DNA of 64,000 bases, taken from Chloroflexi bacterium UBA6077. Lineage in GTDB: Bacteria > Chloroflexota > UBA6077. Under the pieces are notes generated by a model. It was not told where the DNA came from and did not search any database. It saw nothing but the letters and a program-made list of their open reading frames with translations. The position numbers and the translations under genes were made by a program. Within the stretch, counting starts at the first letter, position 1. Every line of letters begins with the position of its first letter. Below are positions 7,320-16,132 of the stretch, piece after piece. The stretch lies in contig DIXP01000008.1 of assembly GCA_002436065.1 (NCBI GenBank), forward strand, positions 9,068 to 73,067. The letters run 5' to 3'.

Positions 7320-8624
7320 ATGCTAGTTCTCAAAGGAGCGCAGCTGATCGATGGTACTGGCGGCAATCCTATCAAGGATGCTGCGATCGTCATCGATGGA
7401 AAGCGCATCAAGCAGGTGGGGGTCGCGGGCCAGGTAGACTACCCGGCCGATGCTCAGGTAATCGACATGGCAGGGTGCACCCTGATGCCCGGCATGACCG
7501 ACTGCCACGTGCATCTGATGGCGCAGAACGTTCTCAGTTTCCACAATCCCAGGGTCGCGGCCTTCGAGGTCACCCCTGAGATGTACCAGATGTACGGCCT
7601 GCTACACGCCCAGATGATGTTCGAGATGGGTTTCACCACCATCCGTGACCTGGGCTGGATCGTCTACTCTGGCGTGCTGACTAAGCAGATGCTGGCCGTC
7701 CGCGAAGCGATCAACTACGGCCTGATCGCTGGCCCCAGGCTACTGGTGGCAGGTTGGGCAGTGAACACCGGATCCCATCTGGACATCATTCTCATCGGCA
7801 ACGCCCCTCGGAATTTGGCGGAGTACGGCGACAGCCCCTGGGAACTTCGAAAGCAGGTCCGCACCAACCTGAGGATGCACTGTGATCTGATAAAGACCTG
7901 CGCCTCCGGCGGTGGCGGCACGGATAAGGAGTCGCCCGATATTCGCAACATGACTCAGGAAGAGTTGAACGCCATCGTGGAGGAATCGCACTACTTCAGG
8001 AAGCCGGTATCCTGCCATTGCTTCACCCCCGAAGCTCAGAAGATGTCGGTGCTGGCCGGCGTGGATACGATTGAGCATTGTGTCTTCACCGACGACGAAG
8101 CCCTTGACATGATGAAGGAGGCCAACAAGCCTGTCATCCCGACACTTCAGCATCGCAGCGATAGGGCGATCGAGTGCAGGCGACGCGTTGGCACCTCCCA
8201 GTTCACCCTCGATAAGATGAAAGGTCTACAGCCCTTCACGAAGGAGACCTTCATGCGTCTCCACAGGAAGGGCATCAAGATCGCCATGGGCACGGACATG
8301 CAGATCGATGCGGAGATGGCCTCCAACGCCCACGAATTGGAGATCTACGTCAACTACGGCATGACCCCCATGGAGGCGATACTCACCACCACCAAGAACG
8401 CCGCGGAAGCGCTCTGGCTGGACAAGGATCTCGGAACCCTTGAGGCGGGCAAGCTCGCCGACGTCCTGGTGGTAGATGGCAACCCGCTGGATGACATCAA
8501 GATCCTTCAGGAGCGGCAGAAGATCCGCATGGTTATGAAGGAGGGTCGGGTCTTCGTCGACAGGCGCGCGGGCCAGGAGAAGTACGTGATCCACGACCAG
8601 TCATGGGGCTGGAAGATCTTCTAG
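7320..8624 (+). CDS. Amidohydrolase-superfamily metal enzyme (imidazolonepropionase/prolidase-like)
   Basis: A 434-residue cytosolic amidohydrolase. The first metal motif is CHVH (His63, His65) after MPGMTD; a Lys in LIKTCASGGGG near residue 190 is the likely carboxylated bridging ligand; further His residues occur in SCHCF and IEHCVF, and the catalytic Asp in MGTDMQ. The C-terminal small beta-domain ends the chain normally with GTLEAGKLADVLVVDG. The ATG at 7320 has AAAGGAGAG before it; an in-frame ATG eight codons upstream contains that site and is unlikely. Members hydrolyse C-N or lactone bonds in cyclic amides and dipeptides; the substrate here is unknown. Confidence 0.9.
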   Translation: MLVLKGAQLIDGTGGNPIKDAAIVIDGKRIKQVGVAGQVDYPADAQVIDMAGCTLMPGMTDCHVHLMAQNVLSFHNPRVAAFEVTPEMYQMYGLLHAQMMFEMGFTTIRDLGWIVYSGVLTKQMLAVREAINYGLIAGPRLLVAGWAVNTGSHLDIILIGNAPRNLAEYGDSPWELRKQVRTNLRMHCDLIKTCASGGGGTDKESPDIRNMTQEELNAIVEESHYFRKPVSCHCFTPEAQKMSVLAGVDTIEHCVFTDDEALDMMKEANKPVIPTLQHRSDRAIECRRRVGTSQFTLDKMKGLQPFTKETFMRLHRKGIKIAMGTDMQIDAEMASNAHELEIYVNYGMTPMEAILTTTKNAAEALWLDKDLGTLEAGKLADVLVVDGNPLDDIKILQERQKIRMVMKEGRVFVDRRAGQEKYVIHDQSWGWKIF

Positions 8625-8745
8625 ACTCACTTATGGAGCGCCGGCGGTTCGGCCTGCCACAGGTCAGTGACGTTGGCGCTCCAAGATCGCAACCTCGAAC
8701 GTGATGCGGTCATCATGATTTCGCAAGGAACTGAGGGACATTCTG

Positions 8746-10042
8746 ATGGAGCGGTCGAGGGAGTCGAGCTTCACCCGGTCGATGGCGGAGTTCGTGGTCA
8801 ACACAACCTTCGAACACCTCCCTGAGAAGGTGGTGTTCGAAGCGAAGAGGCTGTTCCTCGATACACTGGGGATAGCGCTGGCGGGGGCCCCAGAGAATGG
8901 TACGAGGATAGTAGCCGACTACATCCGCGGGAGGGCTGAGCCAGCCGAAGCATCAGTCGTTGGCAGCGGCTTCAGGACATCCACACACAGCGCGGCACTC
9001 CTCAATGGCATTGCCGCGGATGTACACGGACTCAGCGCCAATCCAGAGGTCGTCAATCACCCCACTGTTCCGGTGATGCCGGCTGTATGGGCTTTGGCCG
9101 AAAAGGGGGGAGCGTCTGGGAAGGACGCATTGCTGGCTTGCACCCTGGGGATTGAGGTTGCCTGCAAGATTGCCAAGCCTGCCCACCCTTCTCTCACCGC
9201 CAAGGGATGGCATCCAGTCACCGTCTTCGGTGTCTTTGGGGCGACGGCCGCCGCTGGCAAGCTGCTGAGCTTGAACTCGGAGCAGATGGCCAACGCCCTC
9301 GGCCTTGCGGGGCTCGAGGCGTCAGGCGTGAAGGCGGCTATGGGCACCATGGGCAAGGCATACAGTCGCGGCCGGGCGGCGGAAAACGGTGTCCGGGCAG
9401 CGGAGATGGCTGCCCTGGGACTAACTGGACCGACCACGGTGCTGGAGGGGCGAGACGGCTTCTACCAGACCTTCGGCGACGGCGCCGCGATCGAAGGGGT
9501 TGTGGAAAGTCTCGGCCAGCCCTATGACGTGGTCGAGCCTGGAGCCGGAGGCGATCGAATCGGTCGAGTGCCTGGTAAGCCCTGCCGCGGTGGACTATCT
9601 GAAGTTCCCCGAACCCAAGATCCCCATGGAGGCCAAGTACAGCATCCAGTTCTGCTGCGCAGCGGCTTTGGCCGACGGCAAGGTCAGCATCGAGTCCTTC
9701 ACTCAGGAGAAGCTCTCGGATCCGATCACATCCGCCCTGATGAGACGGGTCAGCATAGCGGAGTCCCCGAAACTGGCGAAGCTGGGATATGCACCGCCAG
9801 GACTGAAGCACAGTGCCACTGTAGTGATCCGTCTGAGGAATGGAGAGGTCTACAGCCACGAGCAGGACAGACCCAACTGGGGACCGGATACTCCACCCAG
9901 TTGGGAGTCCCTGGTGGATAAGTACAGGGCATGCGCGGAGCGCGTCCTGAGCGCTGACGCAGTAGCCGAATCGGTTGAGATCATGGAGCACTTAGAGGAG
10001 GCGCCGAATCTCCATAGACTTCTGGATCTATCCAGAGGCTAG
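8746..10042 (+). pseudogene. MmgE/PrpD-family gene broken by an internal deletion
   Basis: MmgE/PrpD proteins (2-methylcitrate dehydratase and relatives, usually about 450 residues) are recognisable here in two frames. From the ATG at 8746 the N-terminal half reads normally to GQPYDVVEPG (about 9540); the family continues in the next frame from EPEAIESVECLV (about 9537) through VDYLKFPEPK, SIQFCCAAALADGK and the C-terminus at 10042. The stretch between these points, which in relatives carries the KPYPCC...H substrate-site region, is missing (roughly 30-40 residues). GAGCC occurs twice within 15 bases at the junction, fitting a microhomology deletion. The 3' half has no good start of its own. 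The gene should be inactive unless this is an assembly error. Confidence 0.8.
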
Positions 10043-10058
10043 TAGACGTCGAGCGTAG

Positions 10059-10397
10059 AGAAGCATCATCGCGATTCTCACCTATGTCTGTCGTTCACCT
10101 ACCGACGTCTTCTTGATGGGTATCTTCGGAATCATAGGCTATGGAATGAAGAAGGCGGGGTATCCGGCCGGCCCGCTGGTGCTGGCTCTCATTCTGGGGC
10201 CTCTGTTGGAGAAGTCGCTCAGGCAGTCCATGGCGATGTTCTATGGGAATCCGGCGGGGTTCTTCGAACGCCCTATCGCGGCGGTCCTGCTGGCAGGCGC
10301 ACTCCTGGCCGTGACCGCGGCGACCGTGCGATGGATCAACACGGTCCGGGCTGGGAAGGACATGGAACAGGTAGAAACCCTGGGGGAGGAGATATAG
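10059..10397 (+). pseudogene. 3' remnant of tctA (tripartite tricarboxylate transporter large permease)
   Basis: An open frame following a TAG at 10056 gives about 112 residues that match only the end of TctA permeases: a FLMGIFGIIGY segment, then MKKAGYPAGPLVLALILGPLLE followed by KSLRQSM, the phosphate-like FERPIA element and a last membrane helix. Complete TctA is about 500 residues, so some 400 N-terminal residues are absent. A TTG/ATG near 10113 could start a 94-residue product but without a recognised function. It lies 16 bases after the broken MmgE/PrpD gene. No tctB or intact tctA exists in the window, although four tctC genes do. Confidence 0.8.
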
Positions 10398-10431
10398 AAT
10401 GGGGGGGGCAAGCAATCAGTAAGGAGGAAAG

Positions 10432-10842
10432 ATGGCACTGACACTTGACCTGGCTGAGCGGATCGTCAAGGCAGGCATCGCCAAGTCCCAGGAGATGGGT
10501 GTCCCGGTGAGCATCTCCATCGTGGACGAGGCAGGCAACCTGGCCTACGTGGCCCGCATGGACGGTGCCCCCTTCCTATCGCCGCACATAGCGGCGGGGA
10601 AGGCGTACACGGCTGCGGCCTGGCGTGCATCCAGCGCGGAGATCGAGGAGCGAGCGGCCAAAGCTCCTTACTTCCATGGTGGGGTATCCACCATGACCCA
10701 GGGAAGGGCCATTTTCCGAAAGGGAGCGCTGCCCATAGTGGTTGACGGCAAGATAGTCGGGGCGGCCGGTGCCAGTGGCGGCACCTCGGAAGAGGATGAG
10801 GACATAGTCAGGGCTGGGATCGACGCGGCCCTCAAGGGTTAG
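10432..10842 (+). CDS. GlcG/HbpS-family protein
   Basis: A 136-residue single-domain protein of the GlcG/HbpS (DUF336) family. The pattern LTLDLAERIVKAGIAKSQEMGVPVSISIVDEAGNLAYVARMDGA at the N-terminus and the closing GGTSEEDEDIVRAGIDA are typical. Members include haem-binding and haem-degrading proteins and small proteins tied to glycolate or propanediol use. AAGGAGGAAAG directly precedes the ATG. It sits between the tctA remnant and the UxaA dehydratase gene on the same strand, so it is probably expressed with the cluster. Its exact role is not known. Confidence 0.88.
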   Translation: MALTLDLAERIVKAGIAKSQEMGVPVSISIVDEAGNLAYVARMDGAPFLSPHIAAGKAYTAAAWRASSAEIEERAAKAPYFHGGVSTMTQGRAIFRKGALPIVVDGKIVGAAGASGGTSEEDEDIVRAGIDAALKG

Positions 10843-10940
10843 CACAGAGACCACTAGTCGCGGCGCAGCCATCGGCCAGGGCATGGGCTAGAGAGCCGCG
10901 TATCCTGGCCAGCAGGTCAACGACGGGAGGGTGACGCGCC

Positions 10941-12128
10941 TTGGCTTTCTTTGGATATGTCCGCCCCGATGGCTCGGTGGGCACCCGCAACCACGTGCTG
11001 ATTCTCCCCCAAGGCTTCATATCTAGCAAGATCTGCCAGTGGGTGCCCGGCACCAGGACCATCGTCACCCCTCAGAGCGGCGCCGGCCGGACCGCGGAAG
11101 ATAGGGAGACCATCGCGCGGCTGCTAATCGGCCTGGGTCGCAACCCGAACGTCGCCTCCGTCATCCTCCACACGGCCACGACCGGGTCAGGATACCCGGA
11201 GTTGCGCACGGAGCGGCTGGCCGATGAGATCGCTGCCGGTGGCAAACGGGTGGAGGTAGTGGACCAGGCGAGGGACGGAGGAACCTACGGGGCCATCGTG
11301 AAGGGGGTGCAATTGGCCCGCCGCATGGTCTACGAGGCATCCCGGCTGCGCCGCGAGGAGGTGCCGGATGAGTGCCTCTCCATCGGCGTGAAGTGCGGCT
11401 ACTCTGACACCACCTCCGGCGTCGCCGGAAACCCTGCCGTGGGCTACCTGATGGACAGCGTGGTAGCCTCCGGAGGGACTGCCCTGTTCGGCGAGACTAC
11501 CGAGGTGATCGGTGCCGAACAGGTGCTGGCCAGACGAGCGGTCAACTCCGAGGTCGCCGAGGTTATCCTGGGAGCAGTGAACAGGGTGGAAGCGAAGGCA
11601 AAGGCCACTGGCTATGACATTCGCACCGTGAATCCGGCTCCAGCGAACATCAGGGGCGGGATCAGCTCCCTGGAAGAGAAGAGCCTCGGGGCTATCCACA
11701 AGGCCGGCTCCGCGCCGATCCAGGGCTGCCTCCAGTATGCGGAGCGGCCAACGGGCAAGGGGCTCTACTTCGTGGACAACTGGATGGGCCACCCCTCCAT
11801 CTTCGCCGGGTACGCGGCGGCGGGGACCAACCTGGTGCTGTTTCTGACAGGAGGCAGTGGCGTCCCTGGGAAGACGGTGCTGGAACCATGTCCCACGGGG
11901 GTCGTGCCGCAGCTTTGGGTCACCGCGAATCCCAGGACGCACGCTACCGCGGGAGACGACATCGACTTCTACGGTGGGGCAATCATCGACGGTACGGAAA
12001 CCCCCGAGGAAGCAGGGAAGAGGCTGTGCGCTACCGTGAGGGAGATAGCCTCGGGCACCCTGGCCCGCAGCGAGACGGTGGACTACGACGACGCCATCGA
12101 GATATACCTGGAAGGCCCGCACTTCTAG
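10941..12128 (+). CDS. UxaA-family sugar-acid dehydratase (altronate/galactarate type, C-terminal domain)
   Basis: A 395-residue protein with the catalytic domain of altronate and galactarate dehydratases. Diagnostic stretches are GYVRPDGSVGTRN at the N-terminus, VKCGYSDTTSGVAGNPAVG near residue 150, SLEEKSLGAIHKAG near 240, and NWMGHPSIFAGYAAAGTN further on. It would remove water from a hydroxy acid, using an iron or similar centre. The short N-terminal SAF domain of full UxaA is not fused and not seen nearby. The TTG start has GGGAGG ten bases upstream. It ends four bases into the convergent LysR gene. Probably the last gene of the catabolic cluster. Confidence 0.88.
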   Translation: MAFFGYVRPDGSVGTRNHVLILPQGFISSKICQWVPGTRTIVTPQSGAGRTAEDRETIARLLIGLGRNPNVASVILHTATTGSGYPELRTERLADEIAAGGKRVEVVDQARDGGTYGAIVKGVQLARRMVYEASRLRREEVPDECLSIGVKCGYSDTTSGVAGNPAVGYLMDSVVASGGTALFGETTEVIGAEQVLARRAVNSEVAEVILGAVNRVEAKAKATGYDIRTVNPAPANIRGGISSLEEKSLGAIHKAGSAPIQGCLQYAERPTGKGLYFVDNWMGHPSIFAGYAAAGTNLVLFLTGGSGVPGKTVLEPCPTGVVPQLWVTANPRTHATAGDDIDFYGGAIIDGTETPEEAGKRLCATVREIASGTLARSETVDYDDAIEIYLEGPHF

Positions 12129-13090
12129 ACCGGGCCGTCTCCAGCTTGGCGATGCAGGAAAGAGAGGAAGGACCTGGCGGCACGTGAGAGCTGTTTCCCG
12201 CGCCGCCAGGCTGTCTTCAACCCCCTGGACAGGTTCGCGTCCCTGATAGGCACTATCACCAGCCCCCCTCGCTCCACCTCTTGATGGAGGATCAGGCGGG
12301 AGACCACCGACACCCCCAACCCAGCCTCAACCATCTTCTTGACGGCCTCCGGGTTATCGATCACCATGCTGAAGGAAATGGTCAGGTTCTGTCGTTGGAA
12401 TTCCCTTTCGATAACCGCCATGGTCCCAGAACCCGGCCGATGGCCGATGAGTTGCTGCGACCGCAACTCTCGCAGAGCAATGCCCTCTATCGTGCGCTTG
12501 CACCAGGGATGGTCGCGCCCCACGATGAGACACAACTCGTCCCCCATGAAGTGCTCGGCCACAATCTCGGTGGACTTGGTGGGGCCCTCAATGCAGACGA
12601 AGTCGTACAGGTTGCCTAGAAGTCCCTCTGCCATGGTTCTGCTGGGACCAACGGCCAGGGCCAACTCCACGTCGGGATACTCCTTCCGGAACTGGCCCAT
12701 CACAGGCGGTAGCACGTAGACACCGATGGTGTTGCTCGCTCCGATGCTGACCTTTCCCACAAGGCGAGAATCGGCTTCCGCCAGCGCCTCGGCGGCCTGA
12801 TCGAGAAGCTGGCAGAACTGCTCCACCTGGCCAGCATAGGAGTAGAGGAGATGGCCAGCAGGGGTCAGAAACAGCTTGTGGCCAACCCGCTCCACCAGCT
12901 TCACCTTCAGACGCTGCTCCAGACGGGCGACCTGGGCACTGACGGCAGGCTGAGTGAGGTAAAGCGCTTTGGCTGCCTGAGTGAAGCTGCCAAGTCGAGC
13001 TATCTGAAAGAACACAAGGAGTTGATCAATCTCGGCTCGCAAGGTGTGACATGACCCCAGTGAGACCTTGATGAGATCGACGGGATGCAT
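12125..13090 (-). CDS. LysR-family transcriptional regulator
   Basis: A regulator of up to 321 residues with an N-terminal winged helix-turn-helix (LLVFFQIARLGSFTQAAKALYLTQPAVSAQVARLEQ) and a C-terminal periplasmic-binding-like co-inducer domain of the CbbR/CysB type. The ATG at 13090 gives the longest form; a TTG at 13042, just before RAEIDQLLVF, would give a more typical N-terminus. It converges on the UxaA gene with a 4-base overlap of 3' ends. The T-N11-A dyads at 3085, 5428 and 16484 are the kind of site this family binds, so it is the natural candidate for their regulator; that link is inference. Confidence 0.92.
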   Translation of the reverse strand: MHPVDLIKVSLGSCHTLRAEIDQLLVFFQIARLGSFTQAAKALYLTQPAVSAQVARLEQRLKVKLVERVGHKLFLTPAGHLLYSYAGQVEQFCQLLDQAAEALAEADSRLVGKVSIGASNTIGVYVLPPVMGQFRKEYPDVELALAVGPSRTMAEGLLGNLYDFVCIEGPTKSTEIVAEHFMGDELCLIVGRDHPWCKRTIEGIALRELRSQQLIGHRPGSGTMAVIEREFQRQNLTISFSMVIDNPEAVKKMVEAGLGVSVVSRLILHQEVERGGLVIVPIRDANLSRGLKTAWRRGKQLSRAARSFLSFLHRQAGDGPV

Positions 13091-13277
13091 TGATGTTACG
13101 CCCTGGAGGCTACACCGTCAAGGCACCGCATTGACCCCTAATCCGCAGGTTCGATCTGAGTGGCCTTTGATAGACTCAGGCGCACAGGTGTCGAGGCGCC
13201 GAGTTCGACCATGTGGGCGGGATCAGTCGCCTGCAAAGCGACGCAAGCGGTCCCTTTGAGTCTGCCGGCACCCGCTT

Positions 13278-13338
13278 AGCCCGACGATGTGGAGCCCTCT
13301 GCCCTCTTTCGGGCACAGAGGGCCCTCCCAGTCGGGCT
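13278..13338. repeat. Extended nested inverted repeat beyond the transposase gene
   Basis: Outer arms AGCCCGAC (13278-13285) and GTCGGGCT (13331-13338) enclose further paired blocks (GGAG/CTCC, CCCTCT/AGAGGG, CCC/GGG) around a TCTTTC loop. It lies 36 bases past the transposase stop, so it may be the element's terminator or part of its end. Clear terminal inverted repeats of an IS could not be identified. Confidence 0.5.
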
Positions 13339-13373
13339 TGAGAGAGCGTGCCAGCCAGCTTGCTACAGACCAG

Positions 13374-14781
13374 CTACCCCGCTGGCCAGACGGCCAGCCG
13401 CAGCCGCTCAATCCCTGGCCTGGTTATCTTCTCCAGCAGCAGCCGGTGGAGGCGGATGAAGCTCTCTCGGGCATGGGTCACCACTCGGCCTACATGGTTG
13501 AATATGGCAAAGCGCAGCCGTTTCGGCCTGGCCTTGCGGTACTCGGAGTCCAAGGCCACCGCCTTCATCAGGGTGAGCAGGTTGGCTGTGAGCACCTGGA
13601 TCCTCAGCCAGGCCGCATCGGCCCCGAACTTCCCGCTGGGATAGACTCCAGCCGCCAACTCATCCTTCAGTATATGGTGAGTGTGCTCCACCGTTCCCGC
13701 CTTGCCCCTATGCCACTGGAGTAACTCCCTGCCCCCCGTGTCCCATTCGTTGGTCACCACCGCGAAGGTCTTCACCTTGTTCCCGTCGCTAAACAGCACT
13801 CCCTGGGGAGAGCGGATCCGGATGGCCAGGTAGCGGTAAGGCTGCCTGTCCTTCCTCTCCCCCTTCCGGCTCGGCACATAGGGCACCTCCGCCCACTCCC
13901 GCACGTAACCCCCCTGCTCCTCCTTCCAGAGCTGCCAGTCCTGGGGAACCAGCTTGCCGATCTCGGCTCGCAACTCCTTGCTCATGTCGGCGCTGACCGC
14001 GAACTTCCACCCCCTGCTGTCCCAATGGTCCAGCACCTTGTCGACGTTGTAGGCGGCTGAGTCGCTCCTCACCGCCACAACCCAGCCTTCGGGATGGGCA
14101 GGCAGGCTATCGTAGGCCTCGTCCACCAACTCGGCGATCCCCTTGCCCGCTGGCACGTTGCCGTCTCGGAACTGATCGGCCAGCACCATCTCCGTCTCGG
14201 CCCAGGTCACTATCAGTGGCTGATACCCTCGGAACCCCTCGTAGCTCCTCAAGGCTTCCCGCTTACTCGACTCCACCAGGTGGGCATCCACGTCCATGGT
14301 CAGTTCCCGACCAGGCTTTGCCGCCGAGAGGTAGGCCCGCAGGCTAGTCCGTACCAGTTCCCGTAGTCCCTCCAGCCCCGCCGACTCCCTGGGGATGAAG
14401 CTCCCCTGCGCCGGCCGCTGTGCCATGGCTCCTTCGTCGTGGAAGCGATCCAGCCACGAGCGAGCGGTGGAGGGGGCAGGAAAGGAGTACCCCACCATCG
14501 CTTCCAAGCCAGCATCGGCCCGCAGCGCCTCGAAGTCCTCCACGCACTCCGCACTCCCCGCCCAGGGCACTCAGCAGCACCATCGACTCCACCATCTGCC
14601 CGTTGCCCAACCCCTTGGGGTTCTTCTTCCCCTGCAGCACCCGATCCGCCTTCTCCGTCACCCCGCTGCGCCGACCAGTCTCCACCAGCAACCCCACTCC
14701 CCCGTGGGCAGTCACCACCTCCTCAAGCCCCCCCTCGAACTCGATCTCTAGCCCCCGTGGCAACAGCTTGCTCTTCTTCAC
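13374..14781 (-). pseudogene. IS1380-like transposase, frameshifted
   Basis: A DDE transposase of about 465 codons in two frames. The first part starts at a GTG (14781, with GAGGAGGTG before it): VKKSKLLPRGLEIEFEGGL, then KKNPKGLGNGQMVESMVLLSALGGE. The second continues with CVEDFEALRADAGLEAMVGY, PSTARSWLDRFHDE, the catalytic-core segments TMDVDAHLVES and VRSDSAAYNVDKV, and the terminal H-D-E-like helix region near LLTLMKAVALDSEYR. The frames are joined by a tandem copy of a 7-base unit at 14544-14557; removing one copy restores GGECVEDF. No element ends or target duplications were found, so I annotate only the gene. The intact rest suggests recent inactivation. Confidence 0.85.
14544..14557 (-). 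repeat. 7-bp tandem duplication causing the transposase frameshift
   Basis: GCACTCC occurs twice in a row (14544-14550 and 14551-14557; GGAGTGC on the coding strand). Deleting one copy joins the two halves of the transposase in frame with the family sequence. Confidence 0.9.
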
Positions 14782-14966
14782 GGCACACCTCCTCGCCCAG
14801 GCAGTGTACCGGGACTGCCGCAGCACTATCTACCAGGATCCAGAGACCGGCGCCGCAGCTGCTTGCTCTTCACCTCCCAGGTGATCACTGGTGGAGAATC
14901 TGCGGATCAGGGTTGACCTTACCTGGGGCTGAGTCATTGCCTCACAATTCATCTTACTTTCGGGAG

Positions 14967-15007
14967 CCTGGAGGTCTCTGGCCGGTTGACGGCCAGAGAC
15001 CTCCAGG
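14967..15007 (-). terminator. Hairpin after the tctC gene
   Basis: Perfect 17-bp arms (14967-14983 and 14991-15007) with a 7-base loop, 19 bases beyond the stop of the TctC gene on the minus strand. No strong T-run follows. It probably ends the tctC transcript and separates it from the transposase. Confidence 0.65.
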
Positions 15008-15025
15008 AGGGCGTGTAGAAATGAG

Positions 15026-16132
15026 CTACTTCTTGGTCAGCGTGTCCACTATAGGCTGGAGATCGGTGTCCATCTTCTCCCAGACTGTCCCATAGGCAGC
15101 CGAATCCATGAACTGCGGAGTTCTGGCCATCTTCAGCATCTTGTCTGCGAAATCTGCATCCTCAGTGACCACCTTCTTCATGGCTGCTGTGAGGATGTCG
15201 GCCACCGGCTTCGGCGTGCCCGCCGGGGCGGACATGCCATAGCGAGAGGACCACACCACTCCCTTGTAGCCCTGCGAGACGAGGCTAGGTACTCCGGGGA
15301 AGAACTTGCTCTCCTGCTCGTCGAGGATACCGAGGAAGCGGATGGCTCCGGCCCTATACTGCTCGACGAACGCCCCGGCTCCGGTGATAGCAGCCTCGGT
15401 GTGGCCCCCGAGAATCGCGTTAGTCGTCTGAGCTCCACTGTCGAACTGCACGATAGAGAACTCGACACCGGCTGCCAGGCCCCAACTGATGGCCCCGCAA
15501 TGCTGTCCTGTGAGGATGCCCGGAGTGGCTATCCTGATCTTGCCGGGGTCCGCTTTGGTGGCGTCCACCAGATCCTTCGCGGTCTTGTAGGGGCTGTCGG
15601 CCCGGACGGCCACCGGGTAGGGCTCGAAGTCCAAGAGCGCCAGCGGCGCGAAGGCTGCTCGGTTGAAAGCCGCTCCTCGGGACTGGTCGAGGTAGGCTGT
15701 GTTGGTATGGGGGTGCATGGTGATGCCAATGGTGTAGCCGTCCGGCTTGGCCTTGGCGATCTCCGTGGCCCCTACCTGACCACCACCGCCGGTTTTGTTC
15801 ACCACCTGAACTGGAGTGCCAAGGATGGGCTCCAGCTTGGCCGCCAGTACTCTGGCACCGAGGTCTGGACTGCCCCCAGCTCCCCAGGGGACGACAATGG
15901 TGATGGCTTTGCCCTTGGTTGGGAAATCAGCGGCCGCAGCTGTAGAGGTTGGGGCAGCCGCAGCAGGCTTGGTAGGCTCCGCAGCTTTAGCGGGAGCAGC
16001 AGTCGATCCTGCTGCGAGCTTGGTAGGCTCCGGGGCTTTGGTCGAAACCGGCGGGGCGGAGGTAGCGCAACCTGCCAGTAGCGCCATCCCAAGCACTGCC
16101 ATTGCCAGTAGGGACACGATGACTCTTGTCAA
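15026..16132 (-). CDS. TctC/Bug-family tripartite transporter substrate-binding lipoprotein
   Basis: A 368-residue Bug-type receptor of the tripartite tricarboxylate transporter family. The signal peptide ends in a lipobox with Cys22 (LLAGC), followed by an Ala/Pro/Thr/Lys linker to about residue 70. The fold starts with FPTKGKAITIVVPWGAGGSPD and has the family's VQVVNKTGGGGQVGATEIAKAKPDGYT carboxylate-binding loops. The TTG start has a purine-rich GAGGAGAGAG upstream. It lacks tctA/tctB partners, so it is an orphan receptor, likely for a carboxylic acid. Its promoter (16425-16500) has the same layout as those of the cupin and the catabolic cluster. Confidence 0.92.
   Translation of the reverse strand: MTRVIVSLLAMAVLGMALLAGCATSAPPVSTKAPEPTKLAAGSTAAPAKAAEPTKPAAAAPTSTAAAADFPTKGKAITIVVPWGAGGSPDLGARVLAAKLEPILGTPVQVVNKTGGGGQVGATEIAKAKPDGYTIGITMHPHTNTAYLDQSRGAAFNRAAFAPLALLDFEPYPVAVRADSPYKTAKDLVDATKADPGKIRIATPGILTGQHCGAISWGLAAGVEFSIVQFDSGAQTTNAILGGHTEAAITGAGAFVEQYRAGAIRFLGILDEQESKFFPGVPSLVSQGYKGVVWSSRYGMSAPAGTPKPVADILTAAMKKVVTEDADFADKMLKMARTPQFMDSAAYGTVWEKMDTDLQPIVDTLTKK

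Noticed and set aside
9500..10042. A separate 180-residue gene after the MmgE/PrpD start
   Set aside because: The sequence is the C-terminal half of MmgE/PrpD, and its first residues are out of frame with the family, so it is the tail of one broken gene.
13141..13235. tRNA-like wording (GGTTCGATC and GAGTTCGACC)
   Set aside because: No acceptor stem, anticodon stem or other tRNA elements could be placed around either match.
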